Shown: positions 21,953-33,738 of the stretch, piece by piece | How positions within the stretch are numbered: the first letter of the stretch is position 1 | How the letters are laid out: the number at the start of each line of letters is the position of its first letter | Assembly: GCA_963924555.1 (NCBI GenBank) | Contig: OZ004585.1 | Span: forward strand, 6,585,488 to 6,649,487 | Length of the DNA: 64,000 nt | Reading direction: 5' to 3' | Source: Crambe crambe | Taxonomy: Eukaryota > Porifera > Demospongiae > Poecilosclerida > Crambeidae | Notes under the pieces: model-generated | The model's input: only the letters and a program-made list of their open reading frames with translations | Databases searched by the model: none | What the model was told of the DNA's origin: nothing | Made by a program: the position numbers and the translations under genes

Positions 21953-22868
21953 TCAGAGAGTGCGGTAGCACTCTCTATGTAGGGATGACTCGGACGGCCG
22001 CGCGCGCCGCCTATAGACTAATACAAAAGTGAAATTCCAGTTCCCCCACTTAGACCTAATAATAGCTACTGTGAATGATTATCCAGCCTATCTCTCGAAC
22101 CACTCAAGCTACAGCTATGATTTCTGGACAAATCCACTCCAAATTCTACGAACTACGATCTTTTCTACTCGTTGATCCTCGAAAGAGTCGATGAAAAAGG
22201 AGACACTAAGGAGCACAGCACTCGACTAATTCAATTAGGAAGCCATCTTTTCTATAATACGCATGCGCATGTATTTGATATCCAATTATTCAAAATTATA
22301 ATATTATTCAGCTGCCTCTAGCTAGCTAGGTATAGGTATATGTAGCTAGAATAATGATGATGATGATGATAGACTACTGTATCGACTCGGAGATTTAGAT
22401 TCAAAAAGGTAGACTCTATTTCAGCATCTTCTACCTCCACCTCGACTCGTTGATAGTGATTGGGCTGGTATGCTATTGGAGAACTATTCTTCTTTCATCT
22501 GTCCCTGCATACACATAGAAGAATGAACTCTATACATAGTTAAAACCATAAAAGAGAGGAAAAAAAGACCAGGAACAAGTAAGGGAAAAAGCATTTCGTG
22601 AAATGAAAAAAGATGTAGGGATGACCACTGCACAAAAAAGTAAGGAAACAAGAAGGATGGAATCTTTGTTCTGTATATCCAGCCAACAATCCCTACATGT
22701 ACGTACATTACTACACTATAATCTGAAGCTACTCGACGTATATGTAGGGATTGTTGGCTGGATATACAGAACAAAGATTCCATCCTTCTTGTTTCCTTAC
22801 TTTTTTGTGCAGTGGTCATCCCTACATCTTTTTTCATTTCACGAAATGCTTTTTCCCTTACTTGTATA
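21953..22868. mobile_element. Composite AGAGAGTGCGG/foldback element inserted in the pseudogene
   Basis: The left end TCAGAGAGTGCGGTAGCACT, continuing CTCT, is a perfect 9-bp hairpin (AGAGAGTGC/GCACTCTCT). Then come the GC-rich CGCGCGCCGCC block, the body (22092-22560) and the long foldback (22575-22865, arms of about 130 bp). Because receptor-family homology stops just before it and resumes just after it, the junctions define both ends of the element. Confidence 0.8.
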
Positions 22869-22879
22869 ATTATAAGTAG

Positions 22880-23590
22880 CTGAAAGCAGATCATGGTGAT
22901 TCATAAGCCTCAGTTTTAGCACTAGTATGCAATAAACTCTTAATTATCATGAGTATAATTCATACATAGCTAGCTATACATACAGCTCTACTTAGCTATC
23001 AACTACAAAATTCATGTCGCAGTAAAAATACAGTCATTCCTTCTTGGTTATCAATTTTACAGTTGGTTCCTCTCCCATAAACAGTCTACACTAGCTACTG
23101 CAAGTATAAGTTTATTATTATGGGTGCTAAGAATTTAATTGTGATAATTGACTTGAGATCATACATGAGAGGACATACCTACAGTCTGTCAAGTTAGAGC
23201 TACATATACAATTAAGCAGATGGCAGAGACATAATGAGTGGATAGCACTGCTTAGCTATACACTTTATTGCAACTTCATTATTATTAGCAAAGTTAGTCA
23301 TTTATGACCTTCAGATTTCAATCTATATATACCTAAACATGTGTTGGGAATATAGTTATTTCCAGTTATTGATTTCTACATTCAGTTGAGACATCACTGG
23401 GTAAGTTTCAGCTGTTACATAGCTACCCCTTCTTTTTTCATATAACTTGATAATTATTTTGACTTATCATCTCTTCATTTGTGTAAAGCTAGCTACTTGT
23501 ACCTTTGCAATAAACCATACAGCCTTATACCTATACATACATCTATGGTATGATAATTATTACCATACATAGAACAACTGTATATATCAG
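22880..23590. other. 3' flank of pseudogene copy 1 and duplicated intergenic segment
   Basis: 22880-23060 matches the 3' flank of the intact copies (31260-31450 and 37495-37640). 23219-23580 matches 34385-34605, the region upstream of copy 3 (ATAATGAGTGGATA, CACTGCTTAGCTATA, CATCTCTTCATTTGTGTAAA). The match shows that the tandem duplication unit includes intergenic DNA and not only the genes. Confidence 0.65.
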
Positions 23591-23626
23591 AGAGTGCGGT
23601 AGCACTCTCTAAGTAGGGATGGCAGG
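23587..23626 (+). repeat. Solo terminal hairpin of the AGAGAGTGCGG family
   Basis: TCAGAGAGTGCGGTAGCACT followed by CTCTAAGTAGGGATGG, with no further element sequence behind it; what follows is unrelated. Confidence 0.65.
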
Positions 23627-23799
23627 TCAAAGTCCATAGGACAGTATAAACTAAAAACTCTTCTTTCTCTTCTACCCTTACTCTACAGGTTCTCAGAAGG
23701 CTACAGTGAATTATATCTACAAAGAAGAGAGGAGAATGTTCAAAAGCCAAAAATTCATTCGCCAACATAAGAAAAAAACGAGTTCTAAAATTGACTTAA

Positions 23800-25640
23800 T
23801 CAGAGAGTGCGGTAGCACTCTCTATGTAGGGATGACTCGGACGGCCGCGCGCGCCGCCTATAGACTAATACTAAAGTGAAATTCTAGTTCTCCCACTTAG
23901 ACCTAACAAAAGCTACTGTGAATGATTATCCAGCCTACTAGAGCCTACTACAATGTGCAGACCAAGTTTCAGGACCAGGGAGCTTACCGTTTCAGAAATA
24001 CGGCAAGCAGGTAAATCGCTATATTCTTCTTCTTCTCTATTATTATTATTATTATTATTCTTCTTATTATTCTTCTTAGACAACCATATCTCTCGAACCA
24101 CTCAAGCTACAGCTATGATTTCTGGACAAATCCACCCCAAATTCTACGAACTACGATCTTTTCTACTCGTTGATCCTCGAAAGAGTCGATGAAAAAGGAG
24201 ACACTAAGGAGCACAGCACTCGACTAATTCAATTAGGAAGCCATCTTTTCTATAATACGCATGCGCATGTATTTGATATCCAATTATTCGAAATCATAAT
24301 ATTATTCAGCTGCCTCTAGCTAGCTAGCTAGCTAGGTATAGGTATATGTAGCTAGAATAGTGATGATGATGATAGACTACTGTATCGACTCGGGGATTTA
24401 GATTCAACAAGGTAGACTCTATTTCAGCATCTTCTACCTCCACCTTGACTCGTTGATAGTGATTGGGCTGGTATGCTATTGGAGAACTATCCTTCTTTCA
24501 TCTGTCCCTGCATACACATAGAAGAATGAACTCTATACATAGCTAAAATCATAAAAGAGAGGAAAAAAAGACCAGGAACAAGTAAGGGAAAAAGCATTTC
24601 GTGAAATGAAAAAAGATGTAGGGATGACCACTGCACAAAAAAGTAAGGAAACAAGAAGGATGGAATCTTTGTTCTGTATATCCAGCCAACAATCCCTACA
24701 TGTACGTACATTACTACACTATAATCTGAAGCTACCCGACGTATATGTAGGGATTGTTGGCTGGATATACAGAACAAAGATTCCATCCTTCTTGTTTCCT
24801 TACTTTTTTGTGCAGTGGTCATCCCTACATCTTTTTTCATTTCACGAAATGCTTTTTCCCTTACTTGTTATTATTATTATTATTATTATTATTCTTAGAC
24901 AACCATATCTCTCGAACCACTCAAGCTACAGCCATGATTTCTGGACAAATCCACTCCAAATTCTACCAACTACGATCTTTTCTACTCGTTGATCCTCGAA
25001 AGAGTCGATGAAAAAGGAGACACTATGGAGCACAGCACTCGACTAATTCAATTAGGAAGCCATCTTTTCTATAATACGCATGCGCATGTATTTGAATATC
25101 CAATTATTCGAAATCATAATATTACTCAGCTGTCTCTAGCTAGCTAGCTAGCTAGCTCTAGCTGATGATAGACTACTGTATCGATTCGGGGATTTAGATT
25201 CACCACGGTAGACTCTATTTCAGCATCTTCGACCTCCAAGTATGGCTCAACAACACAACACCTTGACTCGATAAATGATTGGGCTGGTATGCTATTGGAG
25301 AACTTCTTTCATCTGTCCCTGCATACACATAGAAGAATGAACTCTAATCATAGCTAAAACCATAAAAGAGAGGAAAAAAGACCAGGAACAAGTAAGGGAA
25401 AAAGCATTTCTTGAAATGAAAAAAAGATGTAGGGATGACCACTGCTCAAAAAAGTAAGGAAACAAGAAGGATGGAAATGGGATCAATCTTTGTTCTGTAT
25501 ATCCAGCCAACAATCCCTACATATATGTACATTACTACACTATAATCTGAAGCTACCTGACATATATGTAGGGATTGTTGGCTGGATATACAGAACAAAG
25601 ATTGATCCCATTTCCATCCTTCTTGTTTCCTTACTTTCGG
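23800..25640 (+). mobile_element. Tandem array of composite foldback elements
   Basis: 23800-24030 is the TCAGAGAGTGCGG terminus with the GC-rich block. Body plus foldback then occur twice in a row: body 24073-24560 with foldback 24578-24868, then body 24897-25380 with foldback 25388-25637 (the second one truncated at its right end). ATT microsatellites (24037-24078 and 24868-24897) sit at the joints and may be the site of unequal exchange. Peptides such as CRPSFRTRELTVSEIRQAGK are read from the repeat and are not evidence of a gene. Confidence 0.75.
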
Positions 25641-28490
25641 CAGTCATATTGAGCATGCACAATTGATGTACTTTGAACCTTATAATCTAGTGAGTGACGG
25701 TTCCATCTAGATTCTACTATTGCTGTACTCTTGTCAGCCACAAGCTGATAGTGAATGAGTGATGAGAATGTGATTAGCTAGCTACAGTTTGTGACAAGAT
25801 CTGCACAGTCATTTTTAACCATCTCATCCTTAAAATAGGAGTCTAGAAGGTCTTGAACAGAGCAGATCTGATTCTCCTATGGAGTGTTACAATTGAGGTA
25901 ATCGTGTAATTTTAAGTGCTAACCCTCAGTGCAGGAGCTGTATTTCCTCTAAAAGCCAGGGCCTCTGTTTCCTTTATGAAAATCAACTGCTAGTCATACC
26001 TTAGTGAATGACCTTTTGAACTTTATGGCTTGCTATTTATTAATGAGGTACCCTAGGTGTTTTATTTGAAGGTTATACACTTGCACTGAAGGACCTTTAA
26101 ACTAAGATTTAATTATTGGGTCAGACTTCAATATATGACTATAAGACAAGTTAATGCCATTACAAGTGTAGTTGCTATTGTGCTAGCTAACCAGTTTCTG
26201 TCACTTCAATGCTCACTAGCTTCCTCAAACATTCACCTGTAGAGCTATAAAGTTATGATAATTAGAATAATCATACTAATTGTTATTTATACCCTTGGGA
26301 TTGAGAATGCCTTCCTGAAACTCCATCAAGAATTCATGAGCATCCTGTTGTCTACCATGTAGCTTATAGATGGACACAGTTCTATCACAAAAGATGTGGT
26401 ATTGAACACTCTAATTATGATCATTGCGTGTTCCTACCCCACAGATTGTGCAGGAAGGAAGTTGGATCCAGCACACTGGGCTGAAAACTGTACTTATATT
26501 TATCATAGAGCATCTCTAACTCCCCTAACACAGCAACTGGTTCCTGTGGATCAAGCACTAATATTTATTTGTACTTTTAGCTTTAGACTCTCATCACATA
26601 TCAGACCACTATGGTATACACCAACCACAAATGTTAAGTATAATAGTATCCCATGATTAGAATTTAAAGTAGGGGTCTATAGCGCCATTTACACAGGACC
26701 TAGGATCTGGATTCGAATATCCGGATCACAATCCACATGTGGAAGGTGGGTTGAGTCCAGAGTCGTGATCAAGATCTGGGTTGATGGATTTACATGGATG
26801 GATATTAGGATCTGGATAAGTGGTCCTGGCTAAAGATACGTGAGGGCCAGATAATGTTGGTTTATTGTATGATCAATTGATTACTGTCGTAACTTTACTG
26901 TTGTATTATACCATGTGATACACACTGACAGGACTCTTCATGACTTGTAAACAGCCACCAAGTACTTAAGCTGACATATATTAAAATAGCTGTGAACAAT
27001 GCTATTAATATGCTATTAATATAGCAATTAGTTTAAAATTTGGAGACAAATATGCCTTGACATCATAACTCCAGGTAAGCTTAACTTGGTCTTATTTTTC
27101 CCAACCCTGGCCTTTCTTCCTAACTTTGCTTTTGGCCTTTCAATACCGCGCGCTCTCAACTGTGCATGCGCAATATGACTGCTGGAACTATTTGATGCAA
27201 TGCTATTGGTCCGGTTACCGGACCAATATATAGCCACTTCGATAATAATAATAAAGATAGTGATACCGGATGCTATGGTGGGCGGGGTCAATTTTTTATA
27301 CGTAAAGATAATACTGCAGGACGGCACCAAAAGTGACCAAGATATAACCTGGCTGCGAAGGTCCAGATCCAAAGAAATTCAGAAAAAAAGCATATCAACA
27401 GAATCCTAATATTCTAGAGAATCTAACTGTGACAGTTTCTTTTAGATATAGTGCTAAAATTAGATTTGATGTTCAAAAACATATTTAAATTTCGATTTTC
27501 TTATGATATAACGCTTGAATAGGTCATGAAACCATATTTTTTGGAAACTTCATCAAAAACTGATTCTGGTACCTTGGATAACTTCTTGCATCAAGCGGAA
27601 AAGAAGGCACGCAAGAAGGATAAGGCATTCAACTTATATAACTGATAGGTCAAAGTTCACGACCTCAACCCTTTCCCGCTAAATTTGAATCTGTGCTGCC
27701 TCAGGTGAATAGCCTAACCCCCCTCACCCCCATAGTACACATTTTAATGTAAAATAAAAGTTGTGAAAAAGGTTTGAATTCTGAATCAATCTCTGAACAA
27801 CACAAATCAGTTCTGGCTGTGGAGTCATAGTTGATTAATGCTGCAGTCTGAATTCCTTAATAACAGCAAAGCTCTCAGATCCTGTACATGACTTTGAACA
27901 TCAATCACTGTCCACTGCAAAGCTTGGAAGCAGAAATTGCAGGTTTAATGCCACAAATTCTAAAATATAGCAAAGCCGTAATACAGTAAATTTGAAATGA
28001 GCAACCAAAACACGTTTTAGATGGGGAGGGTAGGCCTACTCAAGTTCCTAACTTTGTCAATGTTGTGTACATTCAGAACAGGGACAGACTCTAGGACAAA
28101 TTAACAACGATTGTACAACAGTTTCTACTAGTCTGGTGTAGTCCAGACTACATGGCCTTTTTTTTTTAATTTACCCTTAGTTCTATACTCACTTTCATAC
28201 TCTTCCATATGAACTTTATTTGAAGAAAATCCATCCAGTAGATCCTAAGATACGAGCAAAAGATTGCTGTACTATTAGCCATTATGACCTTTAACCTACT
28301 TGGAAAGGTGCCATTTTTTTTAATTAAAAGAAAGTAAAATTTTCCTGTACAATTTCAATTGTAAAATGTTAGTATCTCTGCTTCTACTGGATGGATTTCT
28401 ATCGGATAAAGTTTATCTGGCTGAGGAAAGAGAGCTTAATATTTTTAAGAAATGAATTTATAGTTTCATAGTATTTTTAAAAATAGCCCG
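25641..28490. other. Long intergenic stretch, no gene recognised
   Basis: Only short frames (26396-26656 plus; 27028-27372 minus) without motifs. Two small perfect or near-perfect palindromes are visible: TTGGTCCGGTTACCGGACCA at about 27206 and TAGTCTGGTGTAGTCCAGAC at about 28134. Confidence 0.5.
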
Positions 28491-28774
28491 GTATCACTAA
28501 TAAAGAGACAGTTTTGTCTCAAATGTTATGCCATTCCTCCACTGGATTGAACTGATAAATTAACATCAAATGAGCCTCACAGAACGACTATAACACGTAG
28601 CTACAGGAAACAACACGCCTATTAGATCACTGGCTGGACATGACACAATTAAGTTCCATGTTATTAAGGGTGACGAAACCAACCCGCGGAACTATTCATT
28701 TGATGTAGCTAGCTAATATAGCTTGCTCCTACTTCTAGCCCCTCCAAAGTACGTAGCTAGTTGTAAGTAATAAA

Positions 28775-31281
28775 ATGACTCAATCCCACCACTGGAAGAG
28801 TGTTGGAGATATGTATCTACAAAGGGATGTGTGCAAAATAGTGATCATCGGCCCTTTGTTGTTGATGCTGGCTGGTGACATTGAAGTGAACCCTGGACCT
28901 GGTGAGTATACATAGTAGAGTGACTGGCAGCTAAAACTAAACTAATACAATTATTCCCTTACATATGTGTAGATTTTAATTGCTACATAAAATAATATAG
29001 CTAGTTACAAAATGAGGTACGTAGCTATGGGGATTTCGAAAGCTTGACAATTTTATGTGGTTTAAGGATTCTGTAGGGTTTGAGCGTTCCATGGGGCTTG
29101 AAAGTTCCATGGTATTTAGGGTTGGACATAAATTTTCATGGGGCTGCATGGAGCTTGAGATTTTCTAAACCATGAAATATGGAAAGCAACTACATAGTGT
29201 AACTTAAATTTAGCAAGAATAATTATGCAAGGTAGCACTCCCATGTAATGACCTCACGAACAAGGCTATTCTTCGAGAGCAGGTACCAATCGTGTGTACT
29301 TTATCATACTTGAATTTGCTCAAACTTGCTTGACTCTGATTTCTTGGGCCTCAGAACGGAACCACTCTTGGCTGCACGTGCCCCTGATTAATAGTGCCAT
29401 AGATTGTATAGACTACATAGTCTATGATAGCATGCATAATGTGATAGGGACCTAATTAATTATTATTCTTATTGAATTTCAGACAACTGTGATTGTGTTC
29501 ACAAATTACGTGAATATAGTGATAAAAACTGCTCTTGTTGTGTGCTGTTAACTGTAGTTTATTTATCACTACTGGTGGTTTTTCTATGTCTGTATTTAAC
29601 ATTGCCAACCTTGCCAAGTGGTGAAGTCCTGATAGGGAGCAATGATGTGGTGCTTGTCACAACCATAAACACCGATGCTGTCAGTAATGTCAATTTTAAT
29701 ACCAGAAGTGACTCACCGGATGTCTTATTATATCAGGAAAAATGCTCGGCAATCCCGAATACAAATGATCGGCATAATTTCACTGATCGACTGAATGTCG
29801 CAACCAATACACAATACATCATCAATCAGACGTACCTTGTCAAAGGATCTGTAGTTCAGTACACATTCTCAAGTTTTAATTCCTCACATAATACATCCAC
29901 TTGCATTGCCTCTATTCCTGTCTTCCTCACGTACAGTGACTTCACTTCCTTCCTTGTAAGTGGATTCATTGCGAATTCAAATGCTTCATACTGCCTTCCT
30001 CCAGCCTCATCAGTGACATTCACTATATCTGCTGATGATCAAAATTTGCACTATTTCGTGGGGCTGAAAGGACTCCAATCAGCTGTCGTTGACTTCACCT
30101 TAATTGCTGATGTCATTAGATATAATATCACCGAACTGACTGCTACTTCTTGTACATTTCCAACATCACATTGCTCTATAATACCCCTTTCGAATCACGA
30201 CAGTCGAGATGTATGCATTCTAGCTTGGACGATGCAGTCTGAAGTCTTCACTACACTGCAGTATGATAGTGGAAGTTCTAGACACTTGGCACAAGTTATT
30301 TTTTCATGGATAATGTTAAGTTTTGCTGTTATATTATTCATTTGTACAATTGTATTATGCTTATTGTCTTTTCGTTATGATACATGTTTCCAACACTTTG
30401 TTATTCTTTTTGTATGCAATCCTTGCATTTTTATTTTCGTATGTGCATTTTCTGCACCTATTGGTCTTATCATCGGCTTAACTCTACCTGTTCTACCAAG
30501 TGGTGAAGTTTTGATTGGTGATAACAACGTGGTACTTGCTACTAGAGTAGGCAGTTTCGTTGGTGAAACTAACTTCCATGGCACCAGTTCATTGAATGTC
30601 ACTTTTTATCGTGACACCTGTTCTGAGATTCCGACTAAAATCCGACACCGGAGTTCGTCTCAACAAATCAATGCCACTGAAAATATGTATATTATAGATC
30701 AAACATATGTGATTATTGGTTCTGAAGTGCAGTATATATTTTCGAGTTTTGAGTCATCAATCGGATTATCTTGTATTGCAATAATTCCTGTCTTCCTCAC
30801 ACACAGTGACTTCACTGCATTCCTTGCCAATGGATTCATTGCCAATGCACATACTTCCCACTGCCTCCCACCAGCATCATCAGTGACTTTTACTATATCT
30901 GCAAATGACAAAAACCGTCACTATTTTGTGGGACTGAAAAGTTTCCAATCATCAATCATTAACGGCACAATCATTGGAAATGTAGTCGAGTATGACGTTG
31001 CCAACATGATCACTATTTCATGCCGCTCTTTTTCATCACAGAGCTGCTCAATCAATAACCCCCCTAGTGGTGAAGATATGTGCATTCTAGCATCCCTGCA
31101 AGTATCCAATGCCTTCATTACTGTGAACTTTACTAGTGAGAGTTCACATCGATATAAGGCACAGCTTGCTTTTGCAGTGATAACACCTGTGGTTTTTATT
31201 GTGACAGTTTTCATAATTGCATTTATTATACTTAATTACTCTATATATTATTCACTAATAGTAGATCATGGTGACTCATGA
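28775..31281 (+). CDS. 2A-led four-pass membrane protein, copy 2
   Basis: Two exons, 28775-28901 and 29483-31281, joined by a phase-1 intron (donor G|GTGAGTATAC, acceptor GAATTTCAG), predict 641 residues. Exon 1 encodes 42 residues: a polar start, hydrophobic CKIVIIGPLLLMLA, and GDIEVNPGP, the 2A skipping motif. After skipping, a product of 600 residues would begin with Pro42 and a Cys-rich segment (NCDCVHK, NCSCC). TM1 is about 63-81; ectodomain 1 about 86-307; TM2 313-339; TM3 348-376; ectodomain 2 381-600; TM4 603-627; short tail SLIVDHGDS. The two ectodomains are clear repeats (LPSGEVLIG, VFLT-SDFT-FL, GFIAN, CLPPASSVTFTIS, HYFVGLK), with many NxS/T sites. I do not recognise the ectodomain family. 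No ATG occurs in frame at the start of exon 2, so exon 1 is needed for initiation. Confidence 0.85.
28874..28900 (+). other. 2A ribosome-skipping motif, copy 2
   Basis: Codons 34-42 read GDIEVNPGP, which satisfies the known 2A core D-(V/I)-E-x-N-P-G-P, with the peptide bond expected to be skipped between Gly41 and Pro42. The motif ends one base before the exon donor site, so the exon is essentially leader plus 2A. Confidence 0.85.
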
Positions 31282-33263
31282 GCCTCATGCAGTTCTAGCT
31301 AATGAACTAGCTCTAATTATCATGATAATAATGAGAACTGTCATTCATATGTAGCTACATACATACAGCTATAGCTACTTATGCTTTCATGGCACAGTAA
31401 ATATTAGTACAGTATATACACTAGCTACAAAGTTATTCATTCTTGGTTATTATATAATTTAGCTACAGTATCAGTATTTTTTATGTAGCTAGTTCATCAT
31501 TAGAAGATGCAGACAGGGATGCTACAATCATGCATGATGGTAGCTACTCGTCATATTTATTAGTGTGGGATTATAAATGGGAGATCAAGGTCAGGATGTA
31601 TGACACATAAGTAAAGGGGCCTTCATAGGGGATGGAAAATATCCACCAAGTGCATAGAGAGAATATTACCTGACCATGCCCAACCACACCTTTAGATGAA
31701 TGTAAAGGGATAAAGAGTCTCTAGTAATGGTGTCTCTTGGAAATCCAGATCTCTGACCAACTGGTGTCTTTCTACCATGTGCATATTACAGGGGTGGATC
31801 TAGAAAGTGAGGGTAGGAGATGGTGCAGGGGTTCTATAGAGCTAGAGGGGATTGAACAGCATGCACTTACATCTCTTGGAGAATAGCTGCAGCAAATTTA
31901 GCTAGTGGGTGCACGCACATGCTAGAATAGGCTGACTCCACCTATAGCTATAAGGGCAAAAGGGTCCTTCAATCATTTGAAGTCATGGAGCTCCCTGCTC
32001 AATTGTACCTTGATTTCCATTAATTTGGTTGTACGTGGAACCTCAAAATAATAGACATTCCGAATAAAAGACACCTCTCTCAGGGCTGTAGCCAGGATTT
32101 TAAAAAAGGGGTGCATGGCTGAGCCGTGCACTGTGTGCGGGGGAAAAATTTTTATGACCATGCCCACTTTAACCTAACCACACCCTAAGCAATTAATTAC
32201 CTCTCGGTTTTTTATGCATCATATCACTGGATGGTATTATGTAGGTTAACTTATATATCTATTTCATTGCCTTGTTTACTTCTGCTTTCAATTTGAGTGA
32301 CTCAGTTTTGTGCCATTTTCCTTGTATAAATTGTGTCACATTCACTTAGGGATAGAGGGAAGTTATAGGTGGTGATATTGTAAATCCGTATACCACTTTT
32401 GAACCTATAATAATTATAGAATATAGAAAGAGGTGATAATAGTGTAATACTGGGAAATGGCTATTGCTTCCCCTTGATATTACTAGTAAAGTGGTCCCTG
32501 GGATTAGCTATAAGACCACCCCTTGGGATGGTAGAAAGTGGAAAGTGGTCTTATAATTATTGCAGGTGGTCTCTATAATAAAAGGATACATAAAAGGGTC
32601 TATGCATTAGAAAGTGGTCTGATAAGGCCGGGATCACTGTACTGTTTGTCATGTGCATGCTAAGTGCTCACCGTGAAACCCTCAGGAGAGTGTGTATAAT
32701 GCCTGTAGTTGATGGGTTTAGTCTGGCACTCGATGTTTCTGGTCTCTTGAGGAACTAATGGAAGCAACTGAGCATGAATAGCGTTAAGGTCTTGTATTAA
32801 CTCTGATAGATGGATTGATTCAACTTTCCAGTATGCTAGATTGGCCTCAGGAAGTTGAATCAACATTAGCAATTCATCTATCTCAGAAGAAATATTGATA
32901 GAATGTCAGGAAGGTTATTTGTGTTCACAAATAGCTAATTAGCTATGCATCACTAGCACTCTAGCTGCTAGCTAGCTACATGAGTGCTGATCAATAATAT
33001 ATGGAAGCATTTTCCTTAGCTACTATTCTTATGCTATAATGAATCAAGGGGGGGTGGGGGCGCTGAGCCGCCTGCTGGCTACGTACGGGCCTGTCTCTGT
33101 GAAGGACACTTGTTGCTGTCCCACCATAGTAATTTATGTATTAAATGACCTCTGAATAAAGGAAAATTTCAGTGGTCCCAACTTGTCCATCATAATGTCA
33201 AAGGTTCCACTGTACAGCTATTTTCGAGAACGCAAGCTCAATCGGATTATAGTCTGGAGAGAG
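31282..33263. other. Intergenic region between receptor copies 2 and 3
   Basis: Starts with the 3' flank shared with copy 3 (GAGCCTCATGCAGTT). Apart from the antisense exon candidate at 32660-32872, I see no gene. Confidence 0.45.
32660..32879 (-). CDS. Candidate orphan exon on the minus strand
   Basis: On the minus strand an open stretch is preceded by an acceptor-like TTTCTTCTGAGATAG and ended by a strong donor ACG|GTGAGCAC (at about 32672). It encodes roughly 66 residues with ordinary, protein-like composition: DELLMLIQLPEANLAYWKVE, then SIHLSELIQDLNAIHAQLLP and CQTKPINYRHYTHSPEGFT. I do not recognise the family and found no neighbouring exon. It could be a relic of a gene or part of a gene with long introns. 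Confidence 0.35.
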
Positions 33264-33738
33264 CAGTGGCGTATCTAGCAAGGTGCTCAGGGTGCTCGAG
33301 CACCCCCCTCGAGCACCCCCCTCAGCTGCTAGCTAGCTTTTGCAGTAGGCTCGCTTGTATAGTTATCTATCCAATTATTTAAAGCTGATCATCTAGCAAG
33401 CAGTTATTACACTAATACAGAAAGAGCAGCATTGGGTCAGAGTTCAATAATCACATCGTGTGACATCGGCGAGGCGCATGCGCCCGGCACGTTTTTACCC
33501 TAAATAATGCACATCTCGATCTAAAATCTCTATGCTTCTTTATTCAGTCTGCACCAGTGTCTTCTCACTTCTGATCCTGTACGCTGGTAAAGTAGGGTAG
33601 CTAATACTTAGGCCATCATCTGGGTATAATAAAGAGGGTGTGGTTAATCAAAAGTGGGCGTGGTTCGAAAAAATTTCGCGCGCGCTTACGCGCGCATTAT
33701 CTAGCACCCTCCTAGTTCAAATTCTAGATAGGCCACTG
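33264..33738. mobile_element. hAT-like MITE
   Basis: The ends are CAGTGGCGTATCTAG and CTAGATAGGCCACTG, an imperfect 15-bp terminal inverted repeat of the CAGTGG type common in hAT-like elements. The flanks GGAGAGAG and GAGAGGGC suggest a degenerate 8-bp target duplication. Internally it carries a doubled CTCGAGCACCCCCCT and a GCGCGCGC tract. No coding frame. Confidence 0.7.

Noticed and set aside
22484..22894. Open frames on both strands encoding near-identical peptides (MKKDVGMTTAQKSKETRRME)
   Set aside because: They are two readings of the two complementary arms of the foldback element.
27028..27372. 114-codon antisense frame
   Set aside because: No motif, composition driven by AAT repeats, and no splice or start context that I could support.
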